5,469 nt of DNA from an uncultured Clostridia bacterium (GCA_945835425.1 CAMAJC010000144.1:1-5469); one strand, 5' to 3'. Counted from the first letter of the stretch, positions 1 through 5,464 are shown. Notes: generated by a model not told the origin, from the sequence alone. Made by a program: numbers and translations.

Positions 1-27
1 AAAAAGTTATCTATTGATGATTTGTAG

Positions 28-54
28 TTGTAGCGGCGACCTGCGGTCGCCACC
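28..54 (+). repeat. GTAG-headed palindromic repeat, copy 1 (REP-like)
   Basis: A TTGTAG head is followed by a perfect 7-bp hairpin: GGCGACC (35-41), loop TGC, GGTCGCC (45-51). Copy 2 at 121-147 is the same 27-base unit in inverted orientation. It differs at four positions, and all four lie in the stem and change as two intact base pairs. The TTGTAG head is itself doubled here (22-27 and 28-33). A GTAG tetranucleotide beside a GC-rich palindrome is the layout of bacterial REP sequences mobilised by RAYT (TnpA-REP) transposases. Assignment to that class is inference, and no transposase is in the window. Confidence 0.7.
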
Positions 55-104
55 GGCATTAGCTAAACATCTAGTTTCTTATGCGTAGCAATTTACTGAT
101 TCGT

Positions 105-120
105 GAATTTGCACAAATTC
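105..120. repeat. AT-rich inverted repeat in the linker between REP-like copies
   Basis: GAATTTG (105-111) and CAAATTC (114-120) are perfect 7-bp arms around a 2-base centre, directly abutting palindrome copy 2. The 66-base linker 55-120 is much more AT-rich than its flanks and has no convincing reading frame. It could be the linker of a composite BIME-like element or a small operator. Its role is unknown. Confidence 0.4.
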
Positions 121-147
121 GGTGGCGGTCGCAGACCGCCGCTACAA
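121..147 (-). repeat. GTAG-headed palindromic repeat, copy 2 (REP-like, inverted)
   Basis: The hairpin is GGCGGTC (124-130), loop GCA, GACCGCC (134-140), ending in CTACAA, which reads as TTGTAG on the minus strand. It is the inverted partner of the copy at 28-54, so the GTAG heads face outward and the tails face each other. Stem changes relative to copy 1 are compensatory, which argues for selection on, or templated copying of, the folded form. The pair spans 120 bases and resembles a BIME. Confidence 0.7.
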
Positions 148-174
148 GCAAATGATTGTTACGTTTGATTTTTT

Positions 175-194
175 CAGACTTTGTCGACAGTCTG
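175..194. repeat. small inverted repeat ahead of the terminator
   Basis: CAGACT (175-180) and AGTCTG (189-194) are 6-bp arms flanking a centre that contains the palindrome TGTCGACA (182-189). It ends one base before the terminator stem at 196. It may be an extra stem in the 3' end of the transcript from the left, or a short interspersed motif. It has no assigned function. Confidence 0.35.
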
Positions 195-195
195 G

Positions 196-227
196 GCTGC
201 TCCTCACTTTTTTGGAGCAGCTTTTTT
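196..227 (+). terminator. intrinsic terminator of an upstream gene outside the window
   Basis: GCTGCTCC (196-203) pairs perfectly with GGAGCAGC (214-221) across a 10-base loop, followed by six T (222-227) and further T-rich sequence. This is a textbook rho-independent terminator on the plus strand. No gene ends inside 1-195, so it would end a transcript entering from the left. It also insulates the sigma-factor operon, whose promoter starts ten bases later. The minus-strand side lacks a T run. Confidence 0.85.
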
Positions 228-236
228 CTTTTCCGA

Positions 237-265
237 TGAAACCTCTCCCCGCTTTCATGCGTATA
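237..265 (+). promoter_or_regulatory. ECF-sigma-type promoter of the sigma factor operon
   Basis: TGAAAC (237-242) is the canonical -35 of SigW-like ECF promoters. After a 17-base spacer comes CGTATA (260-265), whose CGTA core matches the -10. A start point near 270 would leave a leader of about 40 bases before the GTG codon. ECF sigma genes commonly drive their own operons, so this is probably the autoregulatory promoter of the gene at 311. That recognition by its own product is inferred. No good sigma-A promoter is visible between the terminator and this site. Confidence 0.7.
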
Positions 266-280
266 TTCAGATGAAAGCGG
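249..280. promoter_or_regulatory. perfect 10-bp inverted repeat bracketing the ECF promoter -10
   Basis: CCGCTTTCAT (249-258) and ATGAAAGCGG (271-280) are perfectly complementary around a 12-base centre that contains the whole CGTATA -10. Initiation near 270 would exclude the left arm from the promoter's own RNA. An operator for a DNA-binding regulator is therefore more plausible than a leader hairpin, although read-through RNA could fold here. There is no T run, so it is not a terminator. Confidence 0.55.
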
Positions 281-310
281 ACGCAACACTGTTTGAAAGG
301 AGGGAGCGCT

Positions 311-787
311 GTGGATATCAGTCCGGGGAAACTGGTGGAGACTTACGGCGGACGGCTGTTCGGGCTGTGCGTCCATCTGACCCGCGACCGGGACGCGGCT
401 GAGGAGCTGTATCAGGAGACCTGGGTGCGGGTGCTGATGCAGCTGGACCGCTACCGGCCGGACAGGCCCTTTGAGCCGTGGCTGGACCGGATCTGCGTCA
501 ACATCTACCGTGATTCCCTGCGCAGGCAGAAGCTGCGGCGCTCCCTTCCGCTGCCGGAGGACGCGGAGCCGGAGCCGTCCCCCTATCCGAACGCCGATCT
601 GCGGATGGACCTGGCGGCGGCGGTGGAAAAGCTCCCGGAAAAGCTGCGGCTGGCGGTGATCCTCGTCTGTTATCAGGGCCTCTCGGAAAAGGAGGCCGCG
701 GCAGCTCTGCACATCAGCCCCGGCGGCGTCAAAAGCCGTCTGTCACGGGCCAGAAAAATCTTAAAGGAGGCGCTTTTGGATGCGTGA
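311..787 (+). CDS. ECF (group 4) RNA polymerase sigma factor
   Basis: This 158-residue protein would direct RNA polymerase to a small regulon in response to an envelope signal. Region sigma-2 spans about residues 7-75 and includes DAAEELYQETWVRVL and FEPWLDRICVNIYRDSLRR, the region 2.2 and 2.4 hallmarks. An acidic, proline-rich linker (80-96) leads to sigma-4 (103-155), whose helix-turn-helix is LSEKEAAAALHISPGGVKSR. The GTG start is chosen because AAAGGAGG (296-303) lies 7 bases upstream; an in-frame TTG at 293 lies too close to that site to use it. Length is typical for an ECF factor, and no C-terminal extension is present. The stop codon overlaps the next gene by 8 bases, implying translational coupling to a candidate anti-sigma factor. 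A SigW-like promoter just upstream suggests autoregulation. The family call is firm. The regulon and signal are unknown, and SigY similarity rests on gene context. Confidence 0.93.
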   Translation: MDISPGKLVETYGGRLFGLCVHLTRDRDAAEELYQETWVRVLMQLDRYRPDRPFEPWLDRICVNIYRDSLRRQKLRRSLPLPEDAEPEPSPYPNADLRMDLAAAVEKLPEKLRLAVILVCYQGLSEKEAAAALHISPGGVKSRLSRARKILKEALLDA

Positions 788-1097
788 TTGTGAAAACGAT
801 ATTTTGGCGCTGATTCCCCCATCTCCCGCGGTCACGCCGCCGCCGGTCGACCTTGCCGCCCTGCGCAGGGAAGCGGAAAGGCGGCAGCTCCGGCGGACGC
901 TCCTTGCGGTCGGAACCGCTTCTTTTCTCAGCATGGCGGCGGTGCTGCTGGCACTGTTTATCTTTCTGCGCGTCAGCTTCCTGGAAGGAGCATGGATGCT
1001 GGCGCTGCCGGTGACGGCGGTCTGCCTGCTGATGCTGTCCGGCGGCGGGATTGCCCTGGCGCTGTTTATCCAAAGGAGGGAAAAAGAATGGCTGTGA
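780..1097 (+). CDS. small two-helix membrane protein, candidate anti-sigma factor (YxlC-like)
   Basis: A 105-residue protein with a cytoplasmic-looking N-terminus (1-40, with the basic stretch LRREAERRQLRR at 28-39), two hydrophobic helices (about 41-63 and 71-97) and a short charged tail. Its start overlaps the sigma gene by 8 bases, and AAAGGAGG (763-770) sits 9 bases upstream. The position directly after an ECF gene, the size and the topology match anti-sigma factors, especially YxlC of the B. subtilis SigY operon. The usual zinc-binding H-x3-C-x2-C anti-sigma motif is absent, although the opening MRDCENDILALI recalls how such proteins begin. There is no large extracytoplasmic sensor: the loop between helices is only about 8 residues. 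Sensing would therefore need a partner, possibly the next gene product. Membrane topology is well supported; the anti-sigma role is inferred from context. Confidence 0.75.
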   Translation: MRDCENDILALIPPSPAVTPPPVDLAALRREAERRQLRRTLLAVGTASFLSMAAVLLALFIFLRVSFLEGAWMLALPVTAVCLLMLSGGGIALALFIQRREKEWL

Positions 1098-2035
1098 CCC
1101 GATCGCTTATCTTCATTTTGCTTATTTTTGTTCCGCTGATACTGGCCGTCATCGTCTTTATCGGCGTGTATGTCTGGAAGGACGCGAAACGGCGGGATAT
1201 GAACGCGCCTGCATGGACGCTTATATCCATCATTCTGCCCTGCTTTGTCGGGCTTGGCATCTATCTTGCCGCACGGTACGGGCACTCGAAGCTCCACTGT
1301 CCGGCCTGTGGGCAAAACGTTAAGGAAAGCTTTATCGTCTGCCCGCACTGCGGCGCGCAGCTGAAACTCCGCTGCCCGGCGTGCGGGATACCGGTTGAGC
1401 CGGAATGGAAGGTCTGCCCGCAGTGCGCCGCACCGCTGCCCATGCGGACGCCGCCGCTGCAGGAGGAGAAAAAGGACAAGGGGCTCGTCTGGGTGCTGGG
1501 CATCTGTATTCTGCTGCCGGCAGTGCTGATTTTGCTGCTCCTTCTGTTCAGTTTGGCTCCCTTTGGCTACAGCGGCCACAGCTCGGTTCAGACCGGCAAT
1601 ACGCTGGCGGAATGGCAGGCCGATGAGGCAGACGGCTGGGTATTGGAGGAAGAACCGCTGCAGGGGTGGCTGGAGGACTGCGCGCTGATGGAAGAACCGG
1701 GCGTCAGGGTGCTCTGGCAGCGGCTTTACTGCGGCGAAGGCGACGACGAATACCAGAAGCAGGTCTGCTACATCTATGTGTACGGCTACAGCGAAACGCA
1801 GCTGAACATAAACATCAGCACGAGCCTTTGGGGAAACGTCGGCATGAAGCTGAACCTGACCGGCAGGAGGGACAACGGGGCCCCGCCGATGCTCTATTAT
1901 GCGCAGGTGCGCGCTGACAAAGTCTCGGGGAACGAACCGGCGGTGTATCTGAACGGCGCGGAGCAGAAGGGCTGCGCGGAAAAGACGGAGGATATCCTGT
2001 CTACGATCTTCGACCCGTCGCCCATAACGGAATAA
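1088..2035 (+). CDS. membrane protein with PLDc_N-like helices, double zinc ribbon and C-terminal domain
   Basis: 315 residues. The ATG is set by AAAGGAGG (1072-1079), 8 bases upstream, and overlaps the previous gene by 10 bases. Domains in order: helix 1 (6-30); a KDAKRRDMNAPAWTLI motif leading into helix 2 (42-62), typical of PLDc_N-type membrane hairpins; two C4 zinc-ribbon repeats, CPACG...CPHCG (71-89) and CPACG...CPQC (96-113); a charged linker; helix 3 (134-157); then about 155 residues with no recognised family, rich in aromatics and probably beta-strands. YxlD and YxlE of the B. subtilis SigY operon are tiny PLDc_N proteins with a negative role on SigY, so this may be an enlarged counterpart. 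The C-terminal domain is probably extracytoplasmic, with the zinc ribbons inside. However, the basic KDAKRR loop also favours the cytoplasm, so topology is uncertain. It could be a sensor or co-anti-sigma factor; function is unproven. Confidence 0.82.
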   Translation: MAVTRSLIFILLIFVPLILAVIVFIGVYVWKDAKRRDMNAPAWTLISIILPCFVGLGIYLAARYGHSKLHCPACGQNVKESFIVCPHCGAQLKLRCPACGIPVEPEWKVCPQCAAPLPMRTPPLQEEKKDKGLVWVLGICILLPAVLILLLLLFSLAPFGYSGHSSVQTGNTLAEWQADEADGWVLEEEPLQGWLEDCALMEEPGVRVLWQRLYCGEGDDEYQKQVCYIYVYGYSETQLNINISTSLWGNVGMKLNLTGRRDNGAPPMLYYAQVRADKVSGNEPAVYLNGAEQKGCAEKTEDILSTIFDPSPITE

Positions 2036-2056
2036 CGGAAAATACGCTGTGATCGC

Positions 2057-2082
2057 GGCGGGCTGAGGGCAGCCCGCCCTAC
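2057..2082 (-). repeat. GTAG-headed palindromic repeat, copy 3 (REP-like)
   Basis: GGCGGGCTG (2057-2065) and CAGCCCGCC (2070-2078) form a perfect 9-bp stem with loop AGGG, followed by CTAC, which is GTAG on the minus strand. Sequence and layout resemble the copies at 28-54 and 121-147, but the stem is longer and the loop differs. It lies 21 bases past the stop of the zinc-ribbon gene. It has no T run, so it is not a standard terminator, though it could stabilise the 3' end of the operon mRNA. CGGAAA (2036-2041) and TTTCCG (2101-2106) form weak complementary arms around it. Confidence 0.6.
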
Positions 2083-2122
2083 CGGTTGAAGACGGGGCTC
2101 TTTCCGAAAATCTATATAGGCA

Positions 2123-2159
2123 AAACCACCGTACAGGAAAAATCCCTGCACGGTGGTTT
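2123..2159. terminator. bidirectional intrinsic terminator between convergent genes
   Basis: AAACCACCGT (2123-2132) pairs with ACGGTGGTTT (2150-2159). The stem continues, after one mismatch, with CAGG (2134-2137) against CCTG (2145-2148) around a 7-base AT-rich loop. On the plus strand the stem ends in TTT and runs into a broken T-rich tract; on the minus strand TTTT follows. It sits between the ends of the sigma operon and the permease gene, so it can serve both. Confidence 0.8.
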
Positions 2160-2176
2160 CTGCTTTATCTTAACAT

Positions 2177-4477
2177 TTATTCCCCATAAACAATTGCCTG
2201 AACCGCCGCAAGGTTTTCCGGCGGGATAAGGAAAGTGTTGCCGTTCACATAAAGCACATTCATCGGTTCATCGGAGATACCGACATAGAGGACAAGGCTC
2301 TGCAGCACCGCCACTTCTTCCTCCGTGAGGTCACGGTGGACGATTTCATCGGTCACATCGAGGTATTCGCCGATATAGTAGCGGTAGATATCTCCGTTTT
2401 CAAGAGTAGGATCGGTCTTGTCAATAGGCAGATCGTCATCATAGTACTCCGATCTGGCTCCAATACCGATGCTGGAACCGGCGAAATGGAATATCCCCGC
2501 TTCCGCGCTCTGCTTCAGAGCGTCATAATAATCGGTGGGAATGACCATCAGATCGACATCGCCATATTCGATAAGGTAGGAGCTGTCCGGCAGAATCTTC
2601 TTTTCCGTGCTGTCGTAGTAACCCCAGGCTTCCAGCAGCGATAGGGTGTTGATATCGATATCATAGAGAAAAAATGCGTAGCCAATCCAGCTGCACGCTC
2701 TGTTAATACGGCTCTCTGTCAACTCGGCCGGTTCCACATACGGCAGGTCGATCCGCAGTTTTCCCAGCGGCTGGGATTCGGGGTCGATCTTCCAGCCTTC
2801 CGGACGGCGGCGCAGGTCCTCCGCGAAAGCCCTGAGCAGCTGCATCCGCATATCCGTGGTCAGGGAGAGGTCCTCGCTGTAATAACCGGCGCCGAAATCC
2901 AGCTGCTCGAGCTGGACAGAACTGCCGTAATAGTCGTTGAGGGCTACGGTCTGCTTATCGGTCAGGTCGGAAAGATAATCGGCGTAGTCTTCCAGCTGAT
3001 CGGCCATGGCGCAGGAATAAACCTGCGAACCGGCGATCTCCGACAGGGTTTTGGTCAGGGTGGTCGGGATATTCCAGTAGCGGCGGCTGACCGTCTTGCC
3101 GTTTTTCAGGGTGTAGTCGATCCTGACCGAGCAGGAACCATACGCATAGGCATCGTCCCCGGTATCAAAGACGTAAGGAGTATATTCCACCAGCGACCAG
3201 TTGCGGTCCTTTTCAATGGTATACTGGTTTGTGACGATTGCCTTGTGGCAGGCCAGCACCTTGCCGATGCTCTCCGGGTCGGTCAGCGGGAAATCGTCGC
3301 TCAGCGAAATGCTTTCGGTCGTGCCCATATCCACACTGACCGAAGCAATCTCCTCCTCCTTCGGCAGCCAGTGTTCATAGCCGAAGGTGCCGGTGACGCT
3401 GATGAGGAGGGCACAAAGGCCGACGCCTGCCGTCGCGCAGACGCTCACCAGACCGGCGCGGAGGATGTTTTTAAAGCCGCGGTTGCGGATGGTGTCGAGG
3501 ATCACATAGGCCAGAATGCCCAGAACAATCGAAAGAATCACGCTGGGAATACCGGTCAGCCCGAAAATCTCCGAGGACAACAGTCCCACTGCAATGGAAC
3601 CGCCGATGGCCGCTGCGTAATAGACAGGCGGCCAGACATAGCCGCCGCCGACCTGCTCCGACTTGCGGCCCAGCGCCCGACGGGCTGCCAGATAGATAAA
3701 CAGGGCGGTGACGAGAAGGAGCTGGATCATCCACTGAAAATCAAGGCTGTCTGAGTTGGAGCTTTCCAAAATGTAAAACGGCGAAAAACGCAGCAGGAAA
3801 TTCTCCGCCGGGAACTCTGTATAGCCAAAGGTCGCATCTCCAACCAGACTGAACACAATGGTGACCAGCCCGACATACCCCAGGGTGATGATGGCGAAAT
3901 ACCCGGCGCTCTCGAGAATGGTCGAGCAGCAGATCATCAGGAAGGTCATCAGCGCAAAGCAGAACAGAATACCGACAGCGCCGTACAGGGTGTACCGCAG
4001 ATATTCCGGTGCAAAGAGGTAGTCCGTCTGATAATGCTTCAGACGAAAATATGTTGTGACATCAATTGCCAGAGCGGTCGGGAGCACACTCAGCAGGTAA
4101 GGCAAAAACAGCAGCGCCAGACCCGCAAGGAAGTTGCCCGCAAACATCTTCCCTCTTGTCACCGGCAGCGAGTGGAAAACATCCAGCGCCCGCTTATTAT
4201 CAAAGTAGGAAAAGACGACCATCGGAATGACGATCGACGCACCCACTGCCGTCAGACCGGCCAATATCAGCATCGGTGCGTTCAGATAAAGCTGGCCGCC
4301 GATATCCCGTTCACTGGACATGAGCAGCGACACCGGCCCGAAGATGATCATCGCGATGATGTACAGGATCAGCGGGTTGCGGTAACGGGACATGGTATCC
4401 CAAAAGACCGCGCCGACGCTGTTTAAGCGCGCCGTTTTCGGGGTTTTCTCAGTCTTTGAAGAGGACATTTGCATCAT
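2177..4477 (-). CDS. ABC-2 type exporter permease with large C-terminal domain
   Basis: 766 residues. The ATG at 4477 is chosen because GGAGG (4491-4487) lies 9 bases before it; ATG codons at 4474 and 4468 are alternatives. About nine hydrophobic segments fall at roughly 35-55, 68-92, 113-140, 163-186, 190-213, 249-266, 285-301, 308-330 and 339-362. After the second is FDNKRALDVFHSLPVTRGK (92-110), a signature of Firmicute ABC-2 permeases of the kind paired with YtrB-like ATPases ('HSLP(V/I)TR'). Residues 373-766 are a soluble, acidic, tyrosine-rich domain with no catalytic motif I can recognise. It follows the last helix and is probably outside the membrane; related permeases carry an uncharacterised C-terminal domain of this kind. 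The gene overlaps the ATPase gene by 29 bases, so the two are co-translated as an exporter. Substrate is unknown: peptides, lipids or antibiotics are all possible. The reading frame is intact. Confidence 0.88.
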   Translation of the reverse strand: MMQMSSSKTEKTPKTARLNSVGAVFWDTMSRYRNPLILYIIAMIIFGPVSLLMSSERDIGGQLYLNAPMLILAGLTAVGASIVIPMVVFSYFDNKRALDVFHSLPVTRGKMFAGNFLAGLALLFLPYLLSVLPTALAIDVTTYFRLKHYQTDYLFAPEYLRYTLYGAVGILFCFALMTFLMICCSTILESAGYFAIITLGYVGLVTIVFSLVGDATFGYTEFPAENFLLRFSPFYILESSNSDSLDFQWMIQLLLVTALFIYLAARRALGRKSEQVGGGYVWPPVYYAAAIGGSIAVGLLSSEIFGLTGIPSVILSIVLGILAYVILDTIRNRGFKNILRAGLVSVCATAGVGLCALLISVTGTFGYEHWLPKEEEIASVSVDMGTTESISLSDDFPLTDPESIGKVLACHKAIVTNQYTIEKDRNWSLVEYTPYVFDTGDDAYAYGSCSVRIDYTLKNGKTVSRRYWNIPTTLTKTLSEIAGSQVYSCAMADQLEDYADYLSDLTDKQTVALNDYYGSSVQLEQLDFGAGYYSEDLSLTTDMRMQLLRAFAEDLRRRPEGWKIDPESQPLGKLRIDLPYVEPAELTESRINRACSWIGYAFFLYDIDINTLSLLEAWGYYDSTEKKILPDSSYLIEYGDVDLMVIPTDYYDALKQSAEAGIFHFAGSSIGIGARSEYYDDDLPIDKTDPTLENGDIYRYYIGEYLDVTDEIVHRDLTEEEVAVLQSLVLYVGISDEPMNVLYVNGNTFLIPPENLAAVQAIVYGE

Positions 4478-5354
4478 AGCCCATAACCTCCATTTCATAA
4501 AGGAATACTTCTTCCAGCGACAGCGGGACCGCTTCCAGCGCCGCCGGACGGTAAGGCGACAGCTTCTCTTCGATCTCCTCCATGCTGCCGCGGACAATCA
4601 GGGTGAAGAACTTCCCGCGCACTTCCATCGCCATGACCGGCAAAAGCGCTTCGAGGGTCGCGCGGCTCACCTCTTCCAGGAAAACGACCTGCACCTTATG
4701 TACCTCGCCCTTCAGACTGTCGAGGTCTTTGGAGTACAGGAGGCTGCCCTGATGGAGGATGCCGACGGTGTCGCAGATTTCGTCCAGTTCCTTGAGGTTG
4801 TGGCTGGAGATGATCGCGGTCATCTGCCGGTCGGCTACGGCGTCGCAGATGACCTTGCGGACGATCTGGCGTTTGACCGGGTCGAGGCCGTCAAAGCATT
4901 CGTCCAGCATCAGAAACTGCGGTTTCGCCGCCATGCCCAGCAGGAATGCCGCCTGCCGTTTCATGCCCTTGGAGAAGGCCGATATCTTCTTGCGCTCCGG
5001 GAGGGCAAACCCTTCGACCAGCTCGTCATAAATATCCTGATCAAAGGAAGGGTAAAAGCGCTGATAAAAACGCTTCATCGTGTGAAGATTACTCTGCTGG
5101 ATAAACCACGGCTCATCCGCCACCAGCAGGATTTTTTCCTTCATTTCGGGGTTTTCATAAACCGGCTCGCTGTCAACCGACAGGTGCCCTTCTTCCGGTT
5201 CGTAGATCCCGGCGATGCAGCGCATCAGCGTCGATTTCCCCGCGCCGTTGCTGCCCACAAGCCCATAAATCGAGCCGGGATCGATGGTCATCGAGACGTC
5301 CTTCAGGGCGGTGAAGTCCCCGAAGCGCTTGACCAGATTTTCAATTCGGATCAT
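4449..5354 (-). CDS. ABC transporter ATP-binding protein (YtrB-like)
   Basis: 301 residues; the cytoplasmic ATPase that powers the permease encoded next. Walker A is GSNGAGKST (34-42). The signature loop is FSKGMKRQ (127-134) rather than LSGGQ, as in the YtrB/exporter branch. Walker B with the catalytic Glu is LMLDE (148-152), the D-loop is GLDP (156-159) and the switch His is H185 in SSHN. The Q-loop position reads VADEP (78-82), acidic instead of Gln. Residues 215-301 are a C-terminal extension, common in this branch. I start at ATG 5354, eight bases after AAAGGA (5368-5363). The ATG at 5363 abuts that site with no spacer and would add only three residues. The gene overlaps the permease gene by 29 bases. 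In B. subtilis, ytr-type operons begin with a GntR-family repressor, but no such gene fits in the 115 bases visible upstream. Family and partner are secure; the substrate is not. Confidence 0.93.
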   Translation of the reverse strand: MIRIENLVKRFGDFTALKDVSMTIDPGSIYGLVGSNGAGKSTLMRCIAGIYEPEEGHLSVDSEPVYENPEMKEKILLVADEPWFIQQSNLHTMKRFYQRFYPSFDQDIYDELVEGFALPERKKISAFSKGMKRQAAFLLGMAAKPQFLMLDECFDGLDPVKRQIVRKVICDAVADRQMTAIISSHNLKELDEICDTVGILHQGSLLYSKDLDSLKGEVHKVQVVFLEEVSRATLEALLPVMAMEVRGKFFTLIVRGSMEEIEEKLSPYRPAALEAVPLSLEEVFLYEMEVMGYDANVLFKD

Positions 5355-5402
5355 ACGTTTCATCCTTTCATAAATATTTCCCCGGGAAAGCTCTGATTAA
5401 TT

Positions 5403-5464
5403 CGGTTTTTCTCTTTTCAGAGGCGTATTCGTGCGGTTTTTCCATGCTTTCGGCGGGAAAAACC
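5403..5464. promoter_or_regulatory. cluster of three GGTTTTTC repeats upstream of the ABC operon
   Basis: CGGTTTTTC occurs twice in direct orientation (5403-5411 and 5434-5442), 31 bases apart, about three helical turns. GGAAAAACC (5456-5464) is a third, inverted copy forming a perfect 9-bp, 12-base-loop palindrome with GGTTTTTCC (5435-5443). This lies in the leader of the ATPase gene. It could be an operator array or, for the palindrome, the end of an upstream transcript. No convincing -35/-10 pair was found in this stretch on the minus strand. Confidence 0.4.

Noticed and set aside
28..147. CRISPR array or insertion-sequence ends
   Set aside because: Only two inverted units with one AT-rich linker and no transposase; CRISPR repeats would be direct and more numerous.
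71..712. Minus-strand open frame of 213 codons over the sigma factor gene
   Set aside because: It overlaps a clear ECF sigma gene, is rich in Arg, Gln, His and Pro as expected of a GC-rich antisense shadow, and crosses the terminator and promoter.
992..1087. 32-codon N-terminal extension of the zinc-ribbon protein
   Set aside because: It overlaps the second helix of the upstream gene in another frame and lacks a ribosome binding site; AAAGGAGG points to ATG 1088.
761..1579. Minus-strand open frame of 272 codons opposite the two membrane-protein genes
   Set aside because: Low-complexity Arg/Gln/Asp-rich product with no domain; both genes opposite it have strong ribosome binding sites, helices and zinc motifs.
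2057..2082. Palindrome as terminator of the sigma operon
   Set aside because: No T run follows on either strand; the stem at 2123-2159 is the better terminator.
4478..4597. 40-codon N-terminal extension of the permease frame
   Set aside because: Arg/Lys/Trp-rich and lying wholly within the ATPase gene; the GGAGG at 4491-4487 points to the ATG at 4477.
4392..5396. Plus-strand open frame of 334 codons opposite the ABC ATPase
   Set aside because: Antisense shadow of a gene with intact Walker A, Walker B and switch His; the product is rich in Arg, Gln, His and Phe without a family.
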